Made by a program: the position numbers and the translations under genes. Shown here piece after piece: positions 1 through 5,582 of a stretch of 64,000 bases of DNA; position 1 is the first letter of the stretch, and every line of letters starts with the position of its first letter. A model generated the notes under the pieces. That model did not search any database and was not told the origin of the DNA. It worked only from the letters and a program-made list of their open reading frames with translations. The stretch comes from Lentzea sp. NBRC 102530 (GTDB taxonomy: Bacteria > Actinomycetota > Actinomycetes > Mycobacteriales > Pseudonocardiaceae): the NCBI RefSeq assembly GCF_030269365.1, contig NZ_BSTF01000010.1, positions 62,001 to 126,000 of the forward strand. Reading direction: 5' to 3'.

Positions 1-261
1 CCCCAGCCCCAGCCGAACCCGCAGCCCCAGCCGAAGCCCAATCCGCAACCGAACCCCCAGCCGCAGCCGCAGCCCCAGCCGCAGCCGGCGCCCAAGCCGT
101 CCTGCGACCCGAACTACAGTGGGTGCGTGCCGATCGCATCGGACGTGGACTGCGCGGGCGGCAGCGGCAACGGTCCGGCCTACGTGAGCGGCCCCGTCCA
201 GGTCATCGGCACCGACATCTACGGACTGGACCACGACAAGGACGGCACCGGCTGCGAATGA
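1..261 (+). CDS. Excalibur calcium-binding domain protein, C-terminal part
   Basis: The reading frame is open from the first base, so the start lies outside the window. The visible N-terminal part (about 33 residues) is a Pro-Gln-rich linker of PQPQPNPQ type. After it come a small Cys-containing domain (CDPNYSGC, DVDCAGG) and a closing DHDKDGTGCE. The D-x-D-x-D-G-x-x-CE ending is the signature of the excalibur domain, an EF-hand-like calcium-binding module at the C-termini of secreted actinobacterial proteins and some surface nucleases. A Pro-rich spacer before it suggests an exported protein. What precedes the linker, and therefore the enzyme if there is one, cannot be seen. The stop overlaps the next start as ATGA. 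Confidence 0.8.
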   Translation, partial: PQPQPNPQPQPKPNPQPNPQPQPQPQPQPAPKPSCDPNYSGCVPIASDVDCAGGSGNGPAYVSGPVQVIGTDIYGLDHDKDGTGCE

Positions 262-956
262 CCATCCCCGAGGCAGTGCTGCACGCCGTCGGCCCCGACG
301 CCGTCTGGTCCGCCGACCACGAAGGACTCTCCGGCGACGTGTGGCACGTCGGCTCCAGCTACGTGAAGCGCGCGGGCGCCGACGAGCACGACCGCCTGCG
401 ATGGCTGGGCGAGCACTTCGAGGTGCCGGAGATCAGGGCGTTCACCGACGGCTGGCTCGTGCTGGCCGACGTGGGCGCTCCCTCGCTGGCGTCAGCGGAC
501 CCGGTCCACGCCGCGACCGTCCTGGGCCACGTGCTGCGCGACCTGCACGCGTTGCCCGTCACCTCGTGCCCGTTCGACGCGACGATTCCCGTTGTGCTGG
601 AGCAAGCCCGGCGCAACGTCGCCGCGGGCCTGGTCGACGCGGACGACTTCGACGACGACAACCTCGGTGCCACGCCGGAGGAACTGTTCGAACGGCTCGT
701 GGCCACCGCTCCGCAGCACGAGGACCTCGTGGTGGCGCACGGCGACTTCTGCCCGCCGAACGTGCTGCTGCGCGCCGACGGCACGACGGTGCTGATCGAC
801 GTGGCCAGGCTGGGGGTGTCCGACCGGCACCGCGACCTCGCGCTGGCACATCGGGAACTGGGCGAAGAGGCCGTAGCCGCGTTCGACCGCGCCTACGGCC
901 TCACCCCCCGCCCCGAGGTGCTGGCCTGGTACCGGTTGCTGGACGAGTTCTTCTAA
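258..956 (+). CDS. APH(3')-like aminoglycoside phosphotransferase family protein
   Basis: A 232-residue protein of the aminoglycoside phosphotransferase/kinase fold. The catalytic loop HGDFCPPN (around residue 161, H-G-D-x4-N) and the metal-binding loop starting IDVARLGVSDRHRDLALA are both present. The end, YRLLDEFF, is the typical C-terminus of APH(3') enzymes, which phosphorylate the 3'-hydroxyl of kanamycin-type drugs with ATP. Classic APH(3') proteins are about 264 residues, so the N-terminal lobe is somewhat short. I chose the ATG at 258 because it overlaps the preceding stop by 4 bp, indicating translational coupling; an in-frame ATG at 123 would run through the excalibur gene. Real substrate unknown: it could give drug self-resistance or be a housekeeping small-molecule kinase. 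Confidence 0.83.
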   Translation: MTIPEAVLHAVGPDAVWSADHEGLSGDVWHVGSSYVKRAGADEHDRLRWLGEHFEVPEIRAFTDGWLVLADVGAPSLASADPVHAATVLGHVLRDLHALPVTSCPFDATIPVVLEQARRNVAAGLVDADDFDDDNLGATPEELFERLVATAPQHEDLVVAHGDFCPPNVLLRADGTTVLIDVARLGVSDRHRDLALAHRELGEEAVAAFDRAYGLTPRPEVLAWYRLLDEFF

Positions 957-1696
957 CCGCGCTCGTACGGCGTCTTCTCCCCCGCCTCGACGCCGAACGC
1001 CAGGTGGTTGCCCTCGGGCGGCAACGGGCAGGTGGCGAAGTCGGTGAACGCGCACGGCAGGTTCGTCGCGCGGTTGAAGTCGAGCACGACCCTGCCGTCG
1101 TCCGGGGTGGCCGCGAGCTGCCGGTTCGCCGCGTAGGTCGTGACGCCGCTGGTCTCGTCGGTGAACAGGATGCTCAGACCGCCGTTGCGTCCGTTGAACG
1201 CCGTCAGTGTGTGCTCGGTGCCGTTGAACGTGAACCGCACACGGCCCGGTGCCTCGTACACGTGACTAAGACCCTCAACGACCGCACCAACGGTCGTGGG
1301 AACGGGCTCGTCGAACGGCTCGTACGCTCCCTCCACCACCCACTGCTCTTGGGGTTCGTACGCCGGAACACCCTTGAACTGCCGCAGCACTTCGGCTTTC
1401 GGGTCGTGCACGCGGATCAGGTACCCGCCGCGCCGGGCGATCTCGATCTCGACGTCCCCGGCCACCACCCGTGTACCGGCGCCGCTCTGGACGAGTTCGA
1501 ACCGCTTGGTCTCCCCGCCGTCACGCCAGTACGCCGCGTCGTCGTCCTGCCACCACTCGCCCGGTAGGCCGTCATAGGCGCGTGGGGTCGTGTCCAGCCA
1601 ATCCAGGGAGACCAGCGCCAACCACCCGTAGGGGTCGGCGAGGGTCTTCTCCCGCTCCGTCTTCCAGGTCTGCCAGTCCTCCGCGAAGGCGCTCAT
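953..1696 (-). CDS. DUF1684 family protein
   Basis: A 247-residue cytosolic protein. It begins MSAFAEDWQTWKTEREKTL and then has the DUF1684 hallmark PYGWLALVSLDWL, with later conserved stretches around AYEPQEQWVVEG and FNRATNLPCAFTDFATCPLPP. The DUF1684 family is common in actinobacteria and has no established activity, so no function is assigned. The start at 1696 overlaps the stop of the upstream ArsR-type gene by 4 bp (ATGA on the minus strand), so the two are cotranscribed and translationally coupled. The stop overlaps the end of the convergent APH-like gene by 3 bp. It is therefore probably the target of the neighbouring regulator and controlled by the palindrome at 2666-2684. Confidence 0.82.
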   Translation of the reverse strand: MSAFAEDWQTWKTEREKTLADPYGWLALVSLDWLDTTPRAYDGLPGEWWQDDDAAYWRDGGETKRFELVQSGAGTRVVAGDVEIEIARRGGYLIRVHDPKAEVLRQFKGVPAYEPQEQWVVEGAYEPFDEPVPTTVGAVVEGLSHVYEAPGRVRFTFNGTEHTLTAFNGRNGGLSILFTDETSGVTTYAANRQLAATPDDGRVVLDFNRATNLPCAFTDFATCPLPPEGNHLAFGVEAGEKTPYERG

Positions 1697-2667
1697 GTCC
1701 TTGCGAACGAAGGACTCGGCGCCGCACTTCCCCGTTCCACTGAGTGGGAAACGAGGGCGTCGCCGAGTTCCGTGCGGGCGTACACAACGCTCCGTCCGTG
1801 CCGCTGCGAGGCCAGCAGTCCTGCGTCGCGCAACGCCCGTAGGTGCTGGTTCACCGCGGACACCGTCACGCCCGTGCGTCGTGCGATGCCCGTGGAGGAG
1901 GAGGGTTCCGCCAGTTCGGCCAGCAGATCCGCACGCACCTGTCCGAGAACACCCGCGAGTGCCCGTGGGCCGCGCACGCGTCCTGTCTCCCACACGACGC
2001 CGGCACCCCGGGCTGCGTAGATCAGCAACGATGGCGCACCTGGGTCGACGGGCACCGCCGTCCGCCGGGCGAACACGCTGGGCACCAACGTGAGTCCGTG
2101 GCCGCCGGCGTCGACCCGCCGGGGATCGGCCCCGACGATCCGCACGCCCACGACGGGTGGGGCGAAGGTGATCCGGTCGGAGATGCCGGACAGCATCGTC
2201 CCCAGGCCGTGCTGGGCCATCTCGCGGCCCCGGTGCGCGATGTCGGCTTCGAGCACCGCGCGCATCCGGTCCCACCGCGGTTCCAGCGCGACGTGCCAGT
2301 AGGTCTCCAGCGCGGCGAGCACCCGGCGCCGGTCGGTCAGCACGGCGGGCACCTCGCCGAACAGGGCGCGGAAGTCACGGCGCACGGTGCGGGCGGGGAG
2401 TTCGCTCACCGCCGCGAACTCGTCCTCGAACCGGGCGAGCGGGGTGCTCGGGCGCGGGCTCAGGAAGTCCGGCGTCCAGCCCCGTCCGGTGCTCAGCGCG
2501 AGCAGGACCTCGGTGTCGACGTCGCCCATCCGGCGCAGCCAGGAAAGGTGCAACGGGTACTTCGCCGGCTCCTTGAGCACGCGCAGGCTGAGCGTCAGTT
2601 CGCTGAGCGGCGAGACGGCGAACCGCACGTCCACCAGGTCGGACTCGCCGAGCACGAACTCGATCAT
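1693..2667 (-). CDS. ArsR-type winged-helix regulator (DUF5937-like N-terminal region)
   Basis: A 324-residue protein with a C-terminal winged helix. The helix-turn-helix is around residues 250-300 (SSSTGIARRTGVTVSAVNQHLRALRDAGLL followed by the wing SQRHGRSVVYART). The roughly 230-residue N-terminal part, beginning MIEFVLGESDLVDVRFAVSPLSEL, is typical of actinobacterial ArsR-like regulators with an extra sensory region; its ligand is unknown. The start codon lies at the edge of, and partly inside, a perfect inverted repeat (2666-2684) with no Shine-Dalgarno sequence, so the gene is probably leaderless and autoregulated. DUF1684 follows directly in the operon. A second regulator of the same architecture lies at 24273-25193. 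Confidence 0.83.
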   Translation of the reverse strand: MIEFVLGESDLVDVRFAVSPLSELTLSLRVLKEPAKYPLHLSWLRRMGDVDTEVLLALSTGRGWTPDFLSPRPSTPLARFEDEFAAVSELPARTVRRDFRALFGEVPAVLTDRRRVLAALETYWHVALEPRWDRMRAVLEADIAHRGREMAQHGLGTMLSGISDRITFAPPVVGVRIVGADPRRVDAGGHGLTLVPSVFARRTAVPVDPGAPSLLIYAARGAGVVWETGRVRGPRALAGVLGQVRADLLAELAEPSSSTGIARRTGVTVSAVNQHLRALRDAGLLASQRHGRSVVYARTELGDALVSHSVERGSAAPSPSFART

Positions 2668-2684
2668 GTAGCACGACGCTACAT
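2666..2684. promoter_or_regulatory. Perfect palindromic operator overlapping the ArsR-type start codon
   Basis: ATGTAGC, five bases (ACGAC), then GCTACAT: 7-bp perfect arms. It overlaps the ATG of the regulator gene (2665-2667) and lies between that gene and the plus-strand IMPase-family gene. This is the expected size and position for an autoregulatory ArsR-family dimer site. Binding is inferred. Confidence 0.7.
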
Positions 2685-2724
2685 CAGTTCAGCCTCTCCC
2701 ACCTCGGCTCCAGGCTTGCGCCTC

Positions 2725-3462
2725 ATGTGGAACGACATGTGGTTGGCGTTGCGGATCGCCTACCGGGCGGCACAGGTGGCGCAGCAGGCGTTCGGGGGCG
2801 GACACGAGGTGCGGCGCAAGGACGACGGCAGCGTGGTGACCTCGGTCGACCTCGAGGTCGAGGACCTGGTGCGCGCATTGCTCGCGGAGGCGGTGCCGGA
2901 CGACGGCGTCGTGGGCGAGGAACGTCCTGAGCGGCACGGCACTTCGGGACGGCGGTGGCTGGTGGACCCGATCAGCGGCACCGCCGACTTCGTGGCCGGA
3001 CGGCCGACGTACTCGGTGGACCTGGCGCTGGAGAACGCCCTGGCGGTCTCGGCGATGCCGTCGCTGGGGCTGACCATGGCGGCGGGAAGGGGCATGGGTT
3101 GCCGGATCTTCCGCGGCGAACAAGAAGAAGTCGCTCGTGTGTCCACACGGGACATGGTTCGCGGCGCGCGCGTGTGCTTGCACGGCAAGAAGAAACCGAC
3201 GCTGGAGGAGTGCGTGGTGGTGGACAACTCCACATCGGTGTTGCAGCTGATCACCGGCGAGGTCGATGCGGTGATCGCGGCGGGAGCCGGGCTGGACGAG
3301 TTCGACCTGGCGTGCCTGCCGGTGCTCGTCGAGGAGGCGGGCGGCCGGGTGACCGTGGTCGAGGAGGACGTCGTGCTGGCCACCAACGGCCTGCTGCACG
3401 ACGCCTTCCTCGACCTCGTGGTCGCGCGTCCTGGTGTCGAACCAGGCACCCCGGGCTCATGA
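2725..3462 (+). CDS. Inositol monophosphatase-family protein (histidinol-phosphatase/IMPase-like)
   Basis: A 245-residue member of the IMPase superfamily of Mg2+-dependent sugar-phosphate phosphatases. Recognisable parts are TSVDLEVEDLV, the GEE metal motif (residues 64-66), WLVDPISGTADFV (residues 78-90) and the C-terminal DEFDLACLPVLVEEAGG. The motif normally reads DP(I/L)DGT; here the second aspartate, a metal ligand, is serine (residue 84), so activity may be weak or altered. The start is uncertain: ATG 2725 and ATG 2737 are both possible and neither has a clear ribosome site. The last ten residues (RPGVEPGTPG) are the translation of a tRNA T-arm, because the 3' end of the gene runs into a minus-strand tRNA-like element. 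Confidence 0.78.
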   Translation: MWNDMWLALRIAYRAAQVAQQAFGGGHEVRRKDDGSVVTSVDLEVEDLVRALLAEAVPDDGVVGEERPERHGTSGRRWLVDPISGTADFVAGRPTYSVDLALENALAVSAMPSLGLTMAAGRGMGCRIFRGEQEEVARVSTRDMVRGARVCLHGKKKPTLEECVVVDNSTSVLQLITGEVDAVIAAGAGLDEFDLACLPVLVEEAGGRVTVVEEDVVLATNGLLHDAFLDLVVARPGVEPGTPGS

Positions 3463-3490
3463 GGCCTGGGTGATCGCCGGATCCCGCGCG
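3419..3490 (-). tRNA. Degenerate tRNA-Met-like element (anticodon CAU), CCA encoded
   Basis: On the minus strand this 72-nt segment folds as a near-cloverleaf. The acceptor CGCGCGG/ACGCGCG has 6 of 7 pairs. The anticodon stem CAGGC/GCCCG has one mismatch and the loop is CTCATGA. A 5-nt variable loop and a perfect T-stem CCTGG/CCAGG with loop TTCGACA follow, then discriminator A and an encoded CCA. The D-arm is far too short (15 nt between the acceptor and anticodon stems) and base 8 is G rather than T. It starts directly after the CCA of the His-like element and overlaps the 3' end of the IMPase-family gene. It may be a decayed tRNA or a tRNA-like RNA; function is doubtful. Confidence 0.45.
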
Positions 3491-3567
3491 TGGGGTGACC
3501 GACCGGACTCGCACCGGCTTCGACCAGGACCACGACCTGGCGCCTCGACTGCTTCGGCTTCGGTCAC
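3491..3567 (-). tRNA. Degenerate tRNA-His-like element (anticodon GUG), CCA encoded
   Basis: A 77-nt minus-strand segment with a perfect 7-bp acceptor (GTGACCG/CGGTCAC), discriminator C as in tRNA-His, and an encoded CCA. The anticodon stem CCAGG/CCTGG is perfect with loop TCGTGGT, which puts GTG in the anticodon. The T-stem GCCGG/CCGGT is intact (one G-T pair). Near-invariant bases are missing: position 8 is A, position 33 is C instead of T, the T-loop is TGCGAGT instead of TTCGANT, and the D-loop has no GG pair. The fold and identity elements are kept while general tRNA signals are lost. It lies 2 nt from tRNA-Gln and 0 nt from the Met-like element. Confidence 0.45.
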
Positions 3568-3569
3568 AG

Positions 3570-3642
3570 CTGCCCGTCGAGGACTCGAACCTCGATCTCC
3601 GCGTCCAGAGCGCGGCGTCCGTGCCGATTGGACCAACGGGCA
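3570..3642 (-). tRNA. tRNA-Gln (anticodon CUG)
   Basis: On the minus strand this 73-nt segment (discriminator G included) forms a full cloverleaf. The acceptor TGCCCGT/ACGGGCA has 7 pairs. The D-stem is GTCC/GGAC, with T8, A14 and GG in the loop. The anticodon stem CCGCG/CGCGG carries the loop CTCTGGA, giving anticodon CTG. The T-arm is CGAGG-TTCGAGT-CCTCG. CCA is not encoded. It is the first member of a minus-strand run of three tRNA-like units. It begins only 2 nt after the T-run of a strong terminator, so it needs either a promoter inside that hairpin region or read-through. Confidence 0.92.
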
Positions 3643-3644
3643 TC

Positions 3645-3682
3645 AAAAAAGCCGCCTCGTCGCTGCGGTGCGACGGGACGGC
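3645..3682 (-). terminator. Rho-independent terminator upstream of tRNA-Gln
   Basis: Minus strand: stem GCCGTCCCGTCGC / GCGACGAGGCGGC (12 of 13 positions pair, one of them G-T), a 6-nt loop, then TTTTTT. This is a classic intrinsic terminator, and its T-run ends 2 nt before the 5' end of tRNA-Gln. It would end a short transcript covering the 15-codon ORF at 3709-3756, or act as an attenuator for the tRNA block. Confidence 0.8.
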
Positions 3683-3708
3683 TCCCCGGGGTGTCATGAG
3701 GGTTCAGC

Positions 3709-3756
3709 TCATGCCGAGGAGCACCAGTCGTGCTGATGGCGCATGTGTTGCTGCAT
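3709..3756 (-). CDS. Possible 15-codon leader-type ORF
   Basis: Minus-strand ATG at 3756 (or GTG at 3759) reads MQQHMRHQHDWCSSA and stops 26 nt before the terminator hairpin at 3645-3682. A GGAGG (3774-3778) and an AGGGG nearer the start lie upstream, the GGAGG at a longer than ideal distance. The layout short ORF - intrinsic terminator - tRNA block resembles attenuation leaders. The peptide has four Gln and three His codons, which is suggestive beside tRNA-Gln and a tRNA-His-like element, but this could be chance. No database family is known to me. Confidence 0.35.
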   Translation of the reverse strand: MQQHMRHQHDWCSSA

Positions 3757-3836
3757 CACGGCTGGCCCCTTTCCTCCGGTTCGTCGAGATCACTCTGACG
3801 GATGACGGCGGAGGGTCGCAACGCATTAAACGGGGG

Positions 3837-3850
3837 TGCAAAAGTTTGCA
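3837..3850. promoter_or_regulatory. LacI-type palindromic operator 1 upstream of the GH13 gene
   Basis: TGCAAA-AG-TTTGCA, with 6-bp perfect arms, about 100 bp before the alpha-glucosidase start. TTGCAA-type palindromes are typical of LacI/GalR-family maltose and glucoside repressors in actinomycetes. No LacI gene is in the window, so the regulator would act in trans. Confidence 0.55.
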
Positions 3851-3887
3851 GGAATATTCGATCTGTTCAAGCAATCCTCAAGCCGAC

Positions 3888-3906
3888 TTGCGGAAAACTT
3901 TTGCAA
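3888..3906. promoter_or_regulatory. LacI-type operator 2 upstream of the GH13 gene
   Basis: A second, looser palindrome with TTGC and GCAA ends 11 bp apart and a core of GGAAAACTTTT. It lies 38 bp after site 1 and about 45 bp before the GH13 start. Paired sites would suit cooperative repression near the promoter. Confidence 0.45.
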
Positions 3907-3950
3907 CGTCTTTCCTGGACCGCTGACACACCCCATCGGAAGGCATGGAC

Positions 3951-5492
3951 ATGTCCCAGAACTGGTGGCGACACGCCGTCATCTACCAGGTCTACGTGCG
4001 CAGCTTCGCCGACTCCGACGGCGACGGCGTCGGTGACCTGCCCGGCATCCGCTCACGCCTGCCCTACCTGCGCGACCTGGGCGTCGACGCGGTCTGGATC
4101 ACGCCGTTCTACGCGTCGCCGATGGCCGACGGCGGGTACGACGTGGCGGACTATCGCGCCGTTGACCCGCAGTTCGGCGGGCTGGACGACGTGCGCGCGT
4201 TGGTCGACGACGCACACACGCTCGGCATCAGGGTCATCGTCGACATCGTGCCGAACCACAGTTCCGATCAGCACAAGTGGTTCCAGGAGGCGTTGGCCGG
4301 ACACGGCCGTGAGCGCTACATGTTCCGCGACGGTGTCGGCGACCAGCCGCCGAACGACTGGGAGTCGGTGTTCGGCGGGCCCGCGTGGACGCGCGTGGCC
4401 GACGGATCCTGGTACCTGCACCTGTTCGCGCCCGAGCAGCCCGACCTGAACTGGGAACTGCCCGAGGTGCGCGCGGAGTTCCGCGACGTGCTGCGGTTCT
4501 GGCTGGACCTGGGCGTCGACGGCTTCCGGGTCGACGTGGCGCACGGGATGATCAAGGCGCCGGGGCTGCCCGACATCGGCCACGCGGACCAGCTCAAGCT
4601 GCTGGGCACGGAACCGTTGCCGTTCTTCGACCAGGACGGCGTGCACGAGATCCACCGCGAGTGGCGTGAGGTCATCGACTCGTACGAGGGCGACCGTGTG
4701 CTCGTTGCGGAGGCATGGACGCCGTCGGCCGAACGCACCGCCATGTACCTGCGTCCCGACGAGATGCACCAGGCGTTCAACTTCCACTACCTGACCGCGG
4801 AGTGGACGTCCGAGGCGTTGCGCTCGGTCATCGACTCGTCGCTGGCCGCCGTCGAACCCGTTGGCGCGCCGACGACCTGGGTGCTCTCGAACCACGACGT
4901 GCAACGCCACGTGACGCGGTACGGCGGCGGCGAAACGGGCGTGCGCCGTGCCCGCGCCGCGCTGGCCCTGATGCTCGCGCTGCCGGGTTCGGTCTACCTG
5001 TACCAGGGCGAGGAACTGGGCCTGCCCGAGGTCCTGGACCTCCCCGACGAGGTGCTCCAGGACCCGATGTGGGAGCGGTCCGGTCACACCGAACGGGGCC
5101 GCGACGGCTGCCGCGTCCCGCTCCCGTGGTCGGCCACCGGCCCGTCGCTGGGCTTCGGCACGGGCGGCTCGTGGCTGCCGCAGCCCGCCGACTGGGCCAA
5201 GCTCAGCGTGGAATCCCAGGCGGGCGACCAGGACTCGATGTTGTCCTTCTACCGCAACGCCTTGCGGGTGCGCCGCGAGAACCCGGCCACGGGCACCGAC
5301 CTGCACTGGGTGGACGGCCCGGCCGACGTGCTGTGGTTCGAACGCGACGGCGTGGCCTGCGCGGTGAACCTGTCCGGTGCGGTCGTCGAGCTCCCCGACC
5401 CCGGCTCGGTGCTGCTCGCCTCGTCCTACTACGGCGTCCGCGACGGCCTGCTCCTCCTGCCCCCGGACACCGCCCTGTGGTGGAAGCTCTGA
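3951..5492 (+). CDS. GH13 alpha-glucosidase / oligo-alpha-glucosidase
   Basis: A 513-residue cytosolic (no signal peptide) glycoside hydrolase of family 13. The four classic regions are present: DIVPNHSSDQH; FRVDVAHG with the nucleophile Asp near residue 195; VAEAWT with the acid/base Glu near 254; and LSNHDVQRH with the stabilising Asp near 316. N-terminal WWRHAVIYQVYVRSFADSDGDGVGDLPGI is typical of alpha-glucosidases and oligo-1,6-glucosidases that cleave maltose, isomaltose or sucrose-type substrates. The ribosome site GGAAGG (3938-3943) decides the start: it sits 7 nt before ATG 3951 but only 1 nt before ATG 3945. The two LacI-like palindromes upstream point to sugar induction. Exact substrate specificity is not readable. 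Confidence 0.88.
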   Translation: MSQNWWRHAVIYQVYVRSFADSDGDGVGDLPGIRSRLPYLRDLGVDAVWITPFYASPMADGGYDVADYRAVDPQFGGLDDVRALVDDAHTLGIRVIVDIVPNHSSDQHKWFQEALAGHGRERYMFRDGVGDQPPNDWESVFGGPAWTRVADGSWYLHLFAPEQPDLNWELPEVRAEFRDVLRFWLDLGVDGFRVDVAHGMIKAPGLPDIGHADQLKLLGTEPLPFFDQDGVHEIHREWREVIDSYEGDRVLVAEAWTPSAERTAMYLRPDEMHQAFNFHYLTAEWTSEALRSVIDSSLAAVEPVGAPTTWVLSNHDVQRHVTRYGGGETGVRRARAALALMLALPGSVYLYQGEELGLPEVLDLPDEVLQDPMWERSGHTERGRDGCRVPLPWSATGPSLGFGTGGSWLPQPADWAKLSVESQAGDQDSMLSFYRNALRVRRENPATGTDLHWVDGPADVLWFERDGVACAVNLSGAVVELPDPGSVLLASSYYGVRDGLLLLPPDTALWWKL

Positions 5493-5519
5493 CCAGCGAC
5501 TTCACTTGATCGACCAAAA

Positions 5520-5542
5520 CTGTCAGACCCCCTGGGTACGGT
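5520..5542 (+). promoter_or_regulatory. RecA-NDp-like (PafBC-type) promoter of the first WGR gene
   Basis: Reads (C)TGTCAG, ten bases, then TACGGT. This fits the LexA-independent actinobacterial damage promoter, TTGTCRGTG-N8-TAnnnT, except that AC replaces TG at positions 8-9 and the first T is C. The same block recurs before the third WGR gene. A start point near 5549 would give a leader of about 34 nt. A complementary CAGGGGGTCT at 5569-5578 carries the ribosome site. Confidence 0.6.
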
Positions 5543-5582
5543 CCTGGACATCGGTTCCGGATCGAACTCAGGGGGTCTCGCG

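Noticed and set aside
1-100. Pro-Gln repeats as a possible DNA repeat array
   Set aside because: They are degenerate codons of a Pro-rich protein linker, not a conserved nucleotide repeat.
341-1567. Long frame crossing the APH-like and DUF1684 genes
   Set aside because: Arg-rich shadow of two real genes in other frames.
3434-3926. Two plus-strand ORFs over the tRNA block
   Set aside because: They read through a tRNA and its neighbours on the opposite strand and have unbiased codon use.
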